Below are positions 49,333 to 58,025 of a stretch of 64,000 nucleotides of DNA, piece after piece. Where the stretch lies: positions 1-64,000 of the forward strand of contig NZ_VORB01000006.1 of the NCBI RefSeq assembly GCF_007995015.1. The letters are read 5' to 3'. Origin of the DNA: Luteibaculum oceani (GTDB lineage Bacteria; Bacteroidota; Bacteroidia; Flavobacteriales_D; Luteibaculaceae). Under the pieces are notes generated by a model. It was not told the origin of the DNA and did not search any database. It saw only the letters and a list, made by a program, of their open reading frames with translations. Numbering within the stretch: the stretch's first letter is position 1; every line of letters starts with the position of its first letter. Made by a program: the position numbers and the translations under genes.

Positions 49333-50235
49333 CTAGAAAAAAATGTCTTGTGCTAAACGGTAGGTATTAGCGTGGGCTTCGATAATTACTCTGATCTCCT
49401 CAGAATATCCACCTCCCATAGAACAGGTTATTGGAATTCCTTTTTCATGGCAGGATTCTAAAACAAAGCGATCGCGTTCTTTGCAACCATCTATGCTTAA
49501 GGACAGCCGGCCCAATTTGTCTGAAGCCAATATATCCACTCCGCATTGATAAAATATGAAGTCGGGTTTATGCTGGTTTATAAGTTTGGGCAAGTTGTAT
49601 TTCAATATATCTAAATACTCCTCATCACCCATACCATCTTCTAGTGGGATGTCTAGGTCGGAATTTTCTTTTCGCAATGGGAAATTGTTTTTTCCATGCA
49701 TAGAAAAAGTGAAAACCTTCTCGGAATCTTGAAATATTTCGGCAGTACCATTTCCTTGATGTACATCCAGGTCAACGATTAGTATTCGTCTAGCTTTATT
49801 TGTGTGGAGCAAATAGTTGGCTGCAATTGCATTGTCATTTAACAAGCAAAATCCTTCTCCAAGATTGCTGTAGGCATGATGGGTGCCTCCTGCTATATTC
49901 ATAGCAATTCCATGCTGTAAGCTATATTCTGCGGCCATAATAGTTCCTTGCATTATGGTCTTTTCGCGTGCAATTAGTTCTTTGCTAAGGGGAAATCCTG
50001 TTCTTCTTATTTCTTTTCGATCTAGCTGTAGCTTGTTAAGTTTTTCTATGTAATCTTCCGCATGAGTTAACCCGAGAATGCCATCTTCGGCGGGATGAGG
50101 CTCAAAAAAATTATCCTCCTCAAGGGTGCCTTCATGAAGTAGCTGTTGAGGTAAAAGGGTGTACTTCTCCATTGGGAAACGATGTCCCTCGGGAAGCGGG
50201 TGTGCATAACAGTCGTGGTATGCAATCTTTAGCAT
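49333..50235 (-). CDS. Histone deacetylase/acetylpolyamine amidohydrolase family protein
   Basis: A 300-aa zinc deacetylase fold. The metal and catalytic residues lie in GGTHHAYSNLGEGFC, IVDLDVHQGNGTAEI and YQCGVDILASDKLG. Bacterial members cleave acetylated polyamines, acetoin-type compounds or acetyl-lysine; substrate unknown. It follows DUF819 by 3 bases and precedes the cyclo-ligase gene by 1 base. Confidence 0.9.
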   Translation of the reverse strand: MLKIAYHDCYAHPLPEGHRFPMEKYTLLPQQLLHEGTLEEDNFFEPHPAEDGILGLTHAEDYIEKLNKLQLDRKEIRRTGFPLSKELIAREKTIMQGTIMAAEYSLQHGIAMNIAGGTHHAYSNLGEGFCLLNDNAIAANYLLHTNKARRILIVDLDVHQGNGTAEIFQDSEKVFTFSMHGKNNFPLRKENSDLDIPLEDGMGDEEYLDILKYNLPKLINQHKPDFIFYQCGVDILASDKLGRLSLSIDGCKERDRFVLESCHEKGIPITCSMGGGYSEEIRVIIEAHANTYRLAQDIFF

Positions 50236-50238
50236 GAT

Positions 50239-51519
50239 TTACAGTGCAACGGTTTGTAACAAAGTAGCACAAAGAATTGCGCCAAATGTTCCCAAAGCAT
50301 AGCCCAAAACTGCAAGTAAAACCCCAACCGGTGCCAAAGCGGGTGCAAATGCAGATGCAACTACTGGTGCAGAAGCGGCTCCACCCACATTGGCTTGTGA
50401 GCCAATAGCTACGAAGAAGAATGGTGCTTTCACAAGTTTGGCTACCCCTAAAAGGATGGATACATGAATAAGCATCCAGATTAATCCAACTAGAATTAAA
50501 AATTTAAATACCTGCCACTGAGAAATAAGCTCACCAATGTCCATTTTCATACCAATGGTGGCTACCAATATGTAAATGAAGATACTTCCGTATTTGCTTG
50601 CGCCATACCCTTCCATTTTTCTAATGGGTGTAAAGGAAAACGCGACTCCAACGGTGGTGGCAATTACCACAATCCAGAAGAATCCAGAGCCCAGCGATGT
50701 TAGAAACTTCCATCCCGAATCTGGGTTTCCTGCAATTTTATTGCTGATAAATGCATCGAGCCCGGGTGCTACCAAATCAGAAAACCAATGCGAAAGCCCA
50801 ACGCCTATAAATACCAAGGCAAATAATATCATGATATTACCCGTGGTAGGGGTTTTGGTTATCTGAGCCTGGTAGTCTTCTACTTTTTTCTTCAGCTCTG
50901 CAATTGCAGAATTATCGGCCTTTAATTTTTTATCAATGGCGTCACTTTTTCCAGCTCCGTATAAAAGGAAAGCCATCCAAAGGTTGGCCACAAAAACATC
51001 TACCACTATCATGGCAGAAAACAGGGTGTCGCTTGCGCCATAAATCTCTTTCATGGCGGTTTGATTTGCTCCTCCACCAATCCAGCTGCCCGCAACAGTG
51101 GCGAGACCTCTCCAAATTGCATTGGCACCTTCACCGCCTACTGCCTCTGGGGCAAAACTACCAACTATGGCAAGAGCTATAGGACCTCCAATTACGATAC
51201 CCAAGGTTGCGGTAAAGAACATTATTAAGGCCTTTGGGCCCAGGTTTATTATAGATTTTAGATCTATGGCTATGCAAAGTAAAATAAGGGCTGCTGGTAA
51301 AAGATATCTACTGGCAACAAAATACAAGTTCGATTCCTCCCCAGATATAATGCCAAGGCTATTAAAAATGGCGGGGAGAAAATAGCAAAGTAAAAGAGCT
51401 GGAATTACCTTGTAGAACTTCTGCCAAAAAGGGTTTTTCGAACTCGATGTGTAAAAAACCAAACCGAGTAATCCCATTAAAATTCCTAAAACAATAGCGT
51501 CGTTGGTAAAAAGTGGCAT
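50239..51519 (-). CDS. DUF819-family integral membrane protein
   Basis: A 426-aa inner-membrane protein of the YjcL/DUF819 type, with about 11 hydrophobic segments and a transporter-like fold. I start at MPLFTNDAIVLG (51519); the frame opens at 51561. The glycine-rich WIGGGANQTAMKE is the substrate-site-like loop. Its transported substrate is unknown. It is the first gene of the minus-strand HDAC-folate-meaB set. Confidence 0.85.
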   Translation of the reverse strand: MPLFTNDAIVLGILMGLLGLVFYTSSSKNPFWQKFYKVIPALLLCYFLPAIFNSLGIISGEESNLYFVASRYLLPAALILLCIAIDLKSIINLGPKALIMFFTATLGIVIGGPIALAIVGSFAPEAVGGEGANAIWRGLATVAGSWIGGGANQTAMKEIYGASDTLFSAMIVVDVFVANLWMAFLLYGAGKSDAIDKKLKADNSAIAELKKKVEDYQAQITKTPTTGNIMILFALVFIGVGLSHWFSDLVAPGLDAFISNKIAGNPDSGWKFLTSLGSGFFWIVVIATTVGVAFSFTPIRKMEGYGASKYGSIFIYILVATIGMKMDIGELISQWQVFKFLILVGLIWMLIHVSILLGVAKLVKAPFFFVAIGSQANVGGAASAPVVASAFAPALAPVGVLLAVLGYALGTFGAILCATLLQTVAL

Positions 51520-51609
51520 TATCTTAAAATTTTTGAGGGCTAATGTAAGCATACTATTCAACCCGTTTATGCCATTTAGATTCTACTATATTCGCCCAAA
51601 GGAATTTTA

Positions 51610-52224
51610 ATGCTAGAAATTCGAGGATTAAAATATTCGTATGCAAAAGAAAGGGTAATTCAGTACCCAGAATTTATGGTAAGCAACGGGGAAATTTTGC
51701 GGGTAAACGGTCCTTCTGGGTCTGGTAAAAGCACTTTATTACAGCTATTAGCAGGGTTGATTACCGGCTATTCGGGAGATATATTTTTTGCGGGAAGAGC
51801 TTATTCCGACTATAAAAAGCCCCTATTTAAATCTGGAAAATTAGGGTATGTAGCCCAAACTCCATTGTTACTCAAAAACATGCCCATTAATTTTTCCTTC
51901 GGATTGGATAACTGGAAGTTGAAAACGTCGGAGGATCGCGAATGGATAGCAGAGATGATTACCATTTTTAAAATGGAAAAAGAACTGAATAAGTATCCAG
52001 ATGAATTGTCTCTTGGACAAGCAATGCGAGCACAAATTATATCGGTATTTGCCAATGCGCATAGACTGCTACTCCTCGATGAACCCACCGCCAGTTTAGA
52101 CGATGACAACGTGGAGGGTTTTATGCAGTTGCTGAAATTATATCAAAGTAAATTTAATCCAGTTGTAGTCATGGTTTCGCATGATAACAGGGTTCGAGGT
52201 TATTCAAATTCAATAGAGCTGTAG
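51610..52224 (+). CDS. ABC transporter ATPase, LolD/MacB type
   Basis: A 204-aa ATP-binding subunit. Walker A GPSGSGKS is at 34-41, signature LSLGQ at 133-137, Walker B LLLLDEP at 153-159, with the D-loop SLD following. It has the short form typical of export systems. It is followed after 1 base by its permease gene (GTG start), so the two make one exporter. The upstream TATATTCG is a weak -7-like box. Confidence 0.9.
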   Translation: MLEIRGLKYSYAKERVIQYPEFMVSNGEILRVNGPSGSGKSTLLQLLAGLITGYSGDIFFAGRAYSDYKKPLFKSGKLGYVAQTPLLLKNMPINFSFGLDNWKLKTSEDREWIAEMITIFKMEKELNKYPDELSLGQAMRAQIISVFANAHRLLLLDEPTASLDDDNVEGFMQLLKLYQSKFNPVVVMVSHDNRVRGYSNSIEL

Positions 52225-52225
52225 C

Positions 52226-53380
52226 GTGCGAGGTTTTAAGTACATACAACTACAAATTATCCGTAATAAATGGTCGGGTATACTGGTGGTTTTATTTGCA
52301 AGTTTTGCAGTAGTTCTTTTTTCCCTATCCCGAGAGTTAATTGTAAAATCAGATGAGCACCTAAATAAATCTGTCTCTGGGGTGGATTTGGTGGTAGGAG
52401 CGAAGGGGAGTCCGCTTCAACTAGTTTTGTCCTCTCTTTTTCTTATAGATAATCCAACCGGCAATATTTCAGTAGGAGAAAGTGAAAAAATTATAGCAAA
52501 CCCCATGGTGCAAAATGTGCTAAAAATGGGATTTGGGGATCAAATTAAAGGATATAAATTGGTGGGATTGGAAGGGACGGCTTCCGAGTTTTTTCCCGAC
52601 TTGCACATTGGAGGACTCAAAACCTACGAGTTGTTGGTTGGGAATACTGCAGCTGCCCAATTGGCCATAGAGCCTGGAGATAAATTACATGCGCATCATG
52701 GAAGCGATAATGGAAAAGAGCACGAAGATGAGTTTGTGGTCAAAGCAACTCTTCCCTCTTGCAACTGCCCGAGGGATATCGGATTTTTTACCTCCATGGA
52801 AACGATTTATGGAATGCATCCCAATGCACCAAGAGAATACACTTCTCTTTTAATAAGTACCAAAACACCCCTGGCAAAGCTTCAGTTACCACGTATTATT
52901 AATAATAATAGCAATCTTCAAGCCGCGCTACCAAGTATAGAGGTAGACCGACTTAAAAAGTTAAGCGCTGGTGCGTACGAGATTCTCAACGCATTAAGTT
53001 ATTTGTTTTTTGTGGTTTGCGGATTGGCATTATTGGCTGCAATTATGGCTCGTTTAAGAGATGTACAAAGAGATTTCGCTCTCCTGTTTTTTAGAGGATT
53101 TAATAAGTCAAGGGTTATTGGATTATTCTTAGCAGAAAACGTCGTTCTCCTAGTAATTGGGTATGGGTTGGGGTTAATTGCCTACGCTGGGTTAATTTAT
53201 TTCATAGGGAGTTGGATCAAAACCAGTTATGGTGTTGGGTTAAACTCTTTACCCGATTTATCGGTATTGCTTTTAGCGGCGATTAATCTTTTACTCTGTT
53301 GTATTGTGGCAGGATTTATTCCAACGGTAAAATACCTAGTTCTTCCGATTAGGAAAATTATTCAGCGCGAATTGAAATAA
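52226..53380 (+). CDS. MacB/FtsX-type ABC permease
   Basis: A 384-aa permease that starts at GTG. It has one N-terminal membrane segment (GILVVLFASFAVVLF), a periplasmic domain, and three C-terminal segments, as in MacB/FtsX. The early motif VDLVVGAKGSPLQL is characteristic of this subgroup. The periplasmic domain carries a His-rich stretch (HAHHGSDNGKEHEDE) and a Cys-x-Cys (SCNCPRD), which could bind metal. Cargo is unknown. It runs up to 309 bases before trpE. Confidence 0.85.
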   Translation: MRGFKYIQLQIIRNKWSGILVVLFASFAVVLFSLSRELIVKSDEHLNKSVSGVDLVVGAKGSPLQLVLSSLFLIDNPTGNISVGESEKIIANPMVQNVLKMGFGDQIKGYKLVGLEGTASEFFPDLHIGGLKTYELLVGNTAAAQLAIEPGDKLHAHHGSDNGKEHEDEFVVKATLPSCNCPRDIGFFTSMETIYGMHPNAPREYTSLLISTKTPLAKLQLPRIINNNSNLQAALPSIEVDRLKKLSAGAYEILNALSYLFFVVCGLALLAAIMARLRDVQRDFALLFFRGFNKSRVIGLFLAENVVLLVIGYGLGLIAYAGLIYFIGSWIKTSYGVGLNSLPDLSVLLLAAINLLLCCIVAGFIPTVKYLVLPIRKIIQRELK

Positions 53381-53528
53381 AAATTATCGATGGCAGCCTT
53401 TAGGATTAGTAAAATTATTGCCCACTACTTAACAGGCCTTATAAATTCGTAAATGGTTAACCTTGTAATTAGCGGTATATAATATTGTATTTACTTGATT
53501 TTGATACTGAAAATTTTTAGAAAATAAT

Positions 53529-53558
53529 TTTGAGGGTATAGATTTAGAATTATATTTG
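53529..53558 (+). promoter_or_regulatory. trp operon promoter
   Basis: TTTG at 53529-53532 and TATATTTG at 53551-53558, separated by 18 bases, give a near-ideal Bacteroidota promoter (TTG -33, TAnnTTTG -7). Transcription should begin only a few bases after the -7 box, close to the leader ATG at 53569. Upstream, 53381-53528 is AT-rich and shows nothing else recognised. Confidence 0.75.
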
Positions 53559-53568
53559 CCTCGGGATT

Positions 53569-53613
53569 ATGGATTACACAAAGGTAAATATCATTTGGTG
53601 GACACGACGGTGA
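53569..53613 (+). CDS. trpL: trp leader peptide
   Basis: A 14-residue frame, ATG to TGA, encodes MDYTKVNIIWWTRR. The two Trp codons sit side by side at 53596-53601, three codons before the stop. This is the classic layout for a ribosome-stalling leader of a tryptophan operon. It lies between a good promoter and a terminator placed just before trpE. It has no clear Shine-Dalgarno sequence and a predicted 5' leader of only a few bases. Confidence 0.85.
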   Translation: MDYTKVNIIWWTRR

Positions 53614-53664
53614 TTGAACTGTTGTGAAACCTTAATTTTACCTTAAAGCGGATTGTTCACAACA
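53603..53664 (+). promoter_or_regulatory. trp attenuator alternative pairings (1:2 and 2:3)
   Basis: Segment 1 CACGACGGT (53603-53611) can pair with segment 2 ACTGTTGTG (53618-53626) over 9 bp with two G-U pairs. Segment 2 as TGTTGTGAA (53620-53628) can instead pair with segment 3 TTCACAACA (53656-53664) over 9 bp. That 2:3 pairing would break the 3:4 terminator. A ribosome stalled on the Trp codons would cover segment 1 and favour 2:3. Confidence 0.78.
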
Positions 53665-53676
53665 ATCCGCTTTTTT
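53645..53676 (+). terminator. trp attenuator terminator
   Basis: AAAGCGGATTGTT (53645-53657) and AACAATCCGCTTT (53661-53673) form a perfect 13-bp stem with a CAC loop, followed by T residues, 13 bases before the trpE ATG. It is very strong. Being placed between leader peptide and structural genes, it should act as the attenuator. Confidence 0.92.
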
Positions 53677-53689
53677 ATTTTCTATAGGC

Positions 53690-55090
53690 ATGAAACTAAA
53701 AGCATTTTACAAAGAACTAATTGCAGATACATACACTCCGGTGAGTGCGTACCTTAAACTGAGAGACATTTTTCCCAATAGTTATTTATTGGAAAGTGCC
53801 GATCGTCATAGCCAGGAAAACGCCACGAGTTATATATGTTTTAATCCCATAGCAACTGTTTGGGTGGATACCGATTTGAGTTTCAACTATCAAAACTTTT
53901 TGTTGAAGCAAATAGAGAAGGTTAAAGACTTATCAAAAAAGGAGCTTATTAATAAGGTGGATACCTGTTTTGAATCCTTTGCGGTGGAGAATGCAAACGA
54001 GCTCCAATTCAAAAACGGTTTTTTCGGAATGCTCAGTTTCGAGGGCGTTTCTTTGTTCGAGGATATAGATTTTTCGCCCAGCGAGGAACAGTCTGAGCCG
54101 CTGTTGCATTACACGCTTTTTAAGAATGTCTTAGAGATAAATCACTTTTCTAACACCGCTAGAATTTATTGTTTTAGTGAGGATGATAGTCATAATCTCA
54201 TTGAAATTGAGGAGCTATTATCCATAAAAACATATCCAAGCTATCGGTTGAATATCAGCGAAGAAAGAAGCTGCAATAATACCGAGTCGGCATTTAAAAA
54301 TGCGGTAAGCAAAGGCAAGGAATTCTGTAAAAAGGGCGATGTTTTTCAGGTTGTATTGTCGAGAGAATTCCAAAGGGACTACCAGGGTGATGAGTTTAAT
54401 CTTTATCGGGCATTGCGTGCGGTTAACCCTTCGCCCTACATGTTTTACTTCGATTTAGCTCATTTCAAATTCCTAGGAGCTTCGCCCGAGGCGCAAATAA
54501 AAAGTGAGGGTGGTAATTTGGTTATATCTCCTATTGCGGGAACGATAAAGCGTTCGGGGAATGACGATCTGGATCGCGAATTAGCCAAAAAACTAAGTGA
54601 GGATCCCAAAGAAAATGCCGAACATACTATGTTGGTTGATTTGGCAAGAAATGACCTTTCTAAAGTTGCTAACCAGGTTGAGGTAGAGAGTTATAGAGAA
54701 ATTCATTACTACTCTCATGTTATCCATCTGGTAAGTAAGGTTATTGGAAAAGCAAAGGCTGGAAATAGTCCTCTTGAAATTCTCGGAGCTTCATTTCCTG
54801 CAGGAACACTTTCTGGTGCGCCTAAATATCGGGCGATGGAAATTATTCGAGATTTGGAACAAAAGCCAAGGGGATTGTATGGAGGAACTGTTGGGTTTAT
54901 TGGACTTGATGGAAGTATTAACCAAGCTATTTTTATTAGATCCGCAGTGTGCAGATCGAACAAGTTAATATATAGAGCAGGGGCTGGAGTAGTGGATGCC
55001 AGTACCGAGGAGGGAGAGTTGGCCGAAGTATACCATAAAGTGGGGGCTATCGAGAAGGCTATTGATATTGCTAACCGAAATTTTAGGTAA
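53690..55090 (+). CDS. trpE: Anthranilate synthase component I
   Basis: Makes anthranilate from chorismate with ammonia from TrpG. The 466-aa protein has the feedback-site motif LLESA (33-37), where tryptophan binds, and the chorismate site (VNPSPYMFYFD, PIAGTIKRSG, DPKENAEHTMLVDLARND). Length is normal. It is the first structural gene, directly after the attenuator, and its stop overlaps the trpG start by one base. Confidence 0.97.
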   Translation: MKLKAFYKELIADTYTPVSAYLKLRDIFPNSYLLESADRHSQENATSYICFNPIATVWVDTDLSFNYQNFLLKQIEKVKDLSKKELINKVDTCFESFAVENANELQFKNGFFGMLSFEGVSLFEDIDFSPSEEQSEPLLHYTLFKNVLEINHFSNTARIYCFSEDDSHNLIEIEELLSIKTYPSYRLNISEERSCNNTESAFKNAVSKGKEFCKKGDVFQVVLSREFQRDYQGDEFNLYRALRAVNPSPYMFYFDLAHFKFLGASPEAQIKSEGGNLVISPIAGTIKRSGNDDLDRELAKKLSEDPKENAEHTMLVDLARNDLSKVANQVEVESYREIHYYSHVIHLVSKVIGKAKAGNSPLEILGASFPAGTLSGAPKYRAMEIIRDLEQKPRGLYGGTVGFIGLDGSINQAIFIRSAVCRSNKLIYRAGAGVVDASTEEGELAEVYHKVGAIEKAIDIANRNFR

Positions 55091-55665
55091 TGAAAATTTT
55101 ATTACTCGACAATTACGATTCATTTACGTACAACCTAGAGCACTATTTGGTGGATTTGGGGGCTAATGTAACCGTGGTACGCAACGATAAAATTGGTCTT
55201 AAGGAAATGGATGCATTTGATGCTTTTGTTTTTTCTCCAGGGCCTGGACTACCGAAAGATGCAGGTATTTTGAAGGAGTGTATTTCTTACTATTCAAAAT
55301 CCAAGCCCATGTTGGGGATCTGTTTGGGTATGCAAGCTATAGCCGAAGTTTTTGGGGGTAAACTAAACAATTTGAGCACCGTTTACCATGGGACTAGTTC
55401 CGACATAAAAATTTTGGGGCAAGATCCTATTTACAAAAACCTTCCAGAGCAGATTTCAGTAGGTAGGTACCATAGTTGGGAAGTAAAGGGAGATCTTCCT
55501 TCCGAACTAGAATTAACCTCTACAGAAGTCGATTCAGGAACTATCATGTCCTTAAAACATAGGTCTTTACCAATTTGGGGATTACAGTATCATCCCGAAT
55601 CCATTTTAACTCCACAAGGAAAGCAGCTTTTGGCAAACTGGATGGAAGCTGTTGGTAACAATTAA
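55090..55665 (+). CDS. trpG: Anthranilate synthase component II (glutamine amidotransferase)
   Basis: Class I glutamine amidotransferase that feeds ammonia to TrpE. The triad is Cys78 in GICLGMQ, with His168 and Glu170 in YHPES. It is 191 aa and unfused. Its ATG overlaps the trpE stop (ATGA), so the two are translationally coupled. The next gene, trpD, starts 10 bases later. Confidence 0.97.
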   Translation: MKILLLDNYDSFTYNLEHYLVDLGANVTVVRNDKIGLKEMDAFDAFVFSPGPGLPKDAGILKECISYYSKSKPMLGICLGMQAIAEVFGGKLNNLSTVYHGTSSDIKILGQDPIYKNLPEQISVGRYHSWEVKGDLPSELELTSTEVDSGTIMSLKHRSLPIWGLQYHPESILTPQGKQLLANWMEAVGNN

Positions 55666-55675
55666 GACTCAAGCC

Positions 55676-56671
55676 ATGAAATTATATTTACAAAAGGTAT
55701 TTCAACACCAATTTCTTACCAAGGAAGAAGCAAAAAGCGCCATGGAACACATGGCAAGCGGAGAGGCCAACGAGATCCAAATGGCTGCCTTTGTTGCAGC
55801 AATGATGATGCGTCCAATGGATATCCACGAATTAGAGGGTTTTAGGGAAGCGCTTTTGGAACTCTGCGTTCGGGTAGATTTAAACCAAGGAGACTGTATA
55901 GACTTATGTGGTACGGGGGGAGATGGGAAAAATACTTTTAACATATCCACACTTTCCTCCTTTGTTGCGGCTGGAGCTGGTATTCCTGTGACCAAACACG
56001 GAAATTATGGAGTGAGTTCGGTGTCTGGTTCCTCCAATGTTTTGGAGCATCTTGGCATAACTTTTACCGCAGATCCAAACAAATTACAAGAGCAATTGGA
56101 TAAAGCTGGGATTTGCTTTTTACATGCTCCCAAATTTCACCCCGCCCTGAAAAATGTAGCAGGAGTAAGAAAAAGCCTTGGTGTTAAAACCTTCTTTAAT
56201 ATACTTGGACCCATGGTAAATCCAGCCTTCCCAAAGAAACAACTGGTTGGAGTATTTAATTTAGAAGTGGCCAGGAATTACCAATACATTTTCCAAAATG
56301 CGGGCAAGTCGTTTATGGTGCTGCATGCCTTAGATGGTTATGATGAGATTTCTGGGACGGGCCCAGTGAAATTTTTGGGTAACCAAAGCGAGGGAATGTT
56401 CAATCCGTCGGAACTTATTGGCCGAAATTTAGCCGAGGAGGAGTTACATGCTGGTGATTCCGTTGAGGACGCTGCAAAGATCTTTATGGATGTTTTAAAT
56501 AACAGCTGTACCGAGGCCCAGAAGGCAGTAGTTGCATGTAATGCTGGTGCGGCAATAAAAACTTATTACCCTAATGTAAGTTGGGAAGATGCCTATTCGC
56601 TCTCAATGGAAAGTATAGAAAGCGGCAAGGCTATATCTAGATTCGAAAAATTAAAAGAGCTATCTCAATAA
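55676..56671 (+). CDS. trpD: Anthranilate phosphoribosyltransferase
   Basis: Transfers phosphoribose to anthranilate. The diphosphate-binding motif CGTGGDGKNTFN is present, with the TKHGNYGVSS element following. I start at the ATG of MKLYLQKVF (331 aa), which follows trpG by 10 bases; the frame extends 24 bases further to 55652. The end touches trpC by one base. Confidence 0.96.
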   Translation: MKLYLQKVFQHQFLTKEEAKSAMEHMASGEANEIQMAAFVAAMMMRPMDIHELEGFREALLELCVRVDLNQGDCIDLCGTGGDGKNTFNISTLSSFVAAGAGIPVTKHGNYGVSSVSGSSNVLEHLGITFTADPNKLQEQLDKAGICFLHAPKFHPALKNVAGVRKSLGVKTFFNILGPMVNPAFPKKQLVGVFNLEVARNYQYIFQNAGKSFMVLHALDGYDEISGTGPVKFLGNQSEGMFNPSELIGRNLAEEELHAGDSVEDAAKIFMDVLNNSCTEAQKAVVACNAGAAIKTYYPNVSWEDAYSLSMESIESGKAISRFEKLKELSQ

Positions 56672-57405
56672 TGACCGTTCTAGAAAAAATAGTTGCAGAT
56701 AAGAAGGAAGCGCTTGTTGCAACAAAGCAAAGGGTTTCTCTGGCTCAATTAAAGGATGAAGCTTTTTACAACAGAAAAAGTATTGAGCCTAAAACCAACG
56801 GAAAGCCATTTATTATTACCGAATTTAAAAGAAGGTCTCCATCCAACCCAGATATTAACCTCCATGCAGATTTATCCCAAAAAGTAAGGGAGTATCAAAG
56901 TCTTGGTTGTAGTGCCATATCTGTCCTAACCGAAACCAATTATTTTGGAGGAAGTAATGCAGATTTAATAAGTGCGAGAACTAAATGTGAGGTTCCGATT
57001 CTGCGCAAGGATTTCATAGTAGACTCCTATCAAATCCACGAGTCTAAGGCTATTGGGGCGGATATGGTATTGTTAATTGCAGCAAGTTTGGAAAAACAGC
57101 AAATGGCTGATTTATTCGATCTCTCCCTTGAGCTTGGTTTAACTCCTTTGGTTGAAATCCATGAGGAAGACGAACTTTCCAAGATTCCAGAAAACACAGT
57201 TTGGTTGGGTGTAAACAGTAGAAACCTGAAAACGCTGGAAACTGATAAATCCAAGTTTCTGAAAATATATCCCCAACTACCGAGCCATACGATTAAAGTA
57301 GCCGAAAGTGCCATTAAATCAAAGACCGAGGTGGATGAGCTTTTTGGATTGGGCTATAGTGCTTTCCTAATTGGGGAGGCGTTTATGCAGGGAGGATTGC
57401 AATGA
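56671..57405 (+). CDS. trpC: Indole-3-glycerol phosphate synthase
   Basis: Closes the indole ring from CdRP. The TIM-barrel motifs FIITEFKRRSPSNPDI, LRKDFIVDSYQIHES and ESAIKSKTEVDEL are typical and supply the catalytic Lys and Glu residues. 244 aa, a monofunctional form separate from TrpF. The ATG overlaps the trpD stop by one base and the end overlaps trpF by 4 bases. Confidence 0.97.
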   Translation: MTVLEKIVADKKEALVATKQRVSLAQLKDEAFYNRKSIEPKTNGKPFIITEFKRRSPSNPDINLHADLSQKVREYQSLGCSAISVLTETNYFGGSNADLISARTKCEVPILRKDFIVDSYQIHESKAIGADMVLLIAASLEKQQMADLFDLSLELGLTPLVEIHEEDELSKIPENTVWLGVNSRNLKTLETDKSKFLKIYPQLPSHTIKVAESAIKSKTEVDELFGLGYSAFLIGEAFMQGGLQ

Positions 57406-58025
57406 AAAGTTTAAAGCTTAAAGTCTGTGGTTTACGAAATAACATCACTGAGGTAGATGGGTTAAATCCTGATTATTTGGGCTTTATATTTTGGGGGCCG
57501 TCCAGTCGATTCAATAATGCGCAACATCTTCCGCAAACAAAGGGGAAAAAAGTAGGTGTTTTTGTAGATGCCTCTCAAGAAACCATTGGGGCCAAGATTA
57601 ATCAGCTGGGATTGGATGCCGTTCAGCTGCACGGGAGAGAATCCCAAGATTTTTGTGCGGAAATAAAGGGGCTTGGAGTGGAACTATTCAAAGCCATTCG
57701 GGTTGAAAAAGGGAATTTGAGGTTAGAGCAATTACGAGGATTTGAACCCTATGTAGATTACTTTCTTTTTGATACCGCGGGGAAATTACCTGGTGGTAAT
57801 GGTGTCCGATTCGACTGGTCCAGACTTAATAATTACGCATTGGAAAAGCCTTTCTTTTTAAGTGGGGGAATAGCTCCAGAAAACCAAGTTGAAGCCATAG
57901 AATATGCCCAAAAGCACCCTTTTTGTGTAGGGTTGGATGTTAACTCTGGCTTTGAAATTGAGCCGGGTTTGAAAAATATAGATGCATTAATAAAACTGAA
58001 ATCTGCAATTGATGAAAATGCATGA
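57402..58025 (+). CDS. trpF: Phosphoribosylanthranilate isomerase
   Basis: Isomerises phosphoribosylanthranilate to CdRP. The catalytic Cys9 in KVCGLRN and the catalytic Asp in LFDTAG are visible, with the phosphate-binding [10 protein letters not shown]. 207 aa, unfused. It overlaps trpC by 4 bases and trpB by 14 bases, which implies coupled translation. Confidence 0.96.
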   Translation: MKSLKLKVCGLRNNITEVDGLNPDYLGFIFWGPSSRFNNAQHLPQTKGKKVGVFVDASQETIGAKINQLGLDAVQLHGRESQDFCAEIKGLGVELFKAIRVEKGNLRLEQLRGFEPYVDYFLFDTAGKLPGGNGVRFDWSRLNNYALEKPFFLSGGIAPENQVEAIEYAQKHPFCVGLDVNSGFEIEPGLKNIDALIKLKSAIDENA

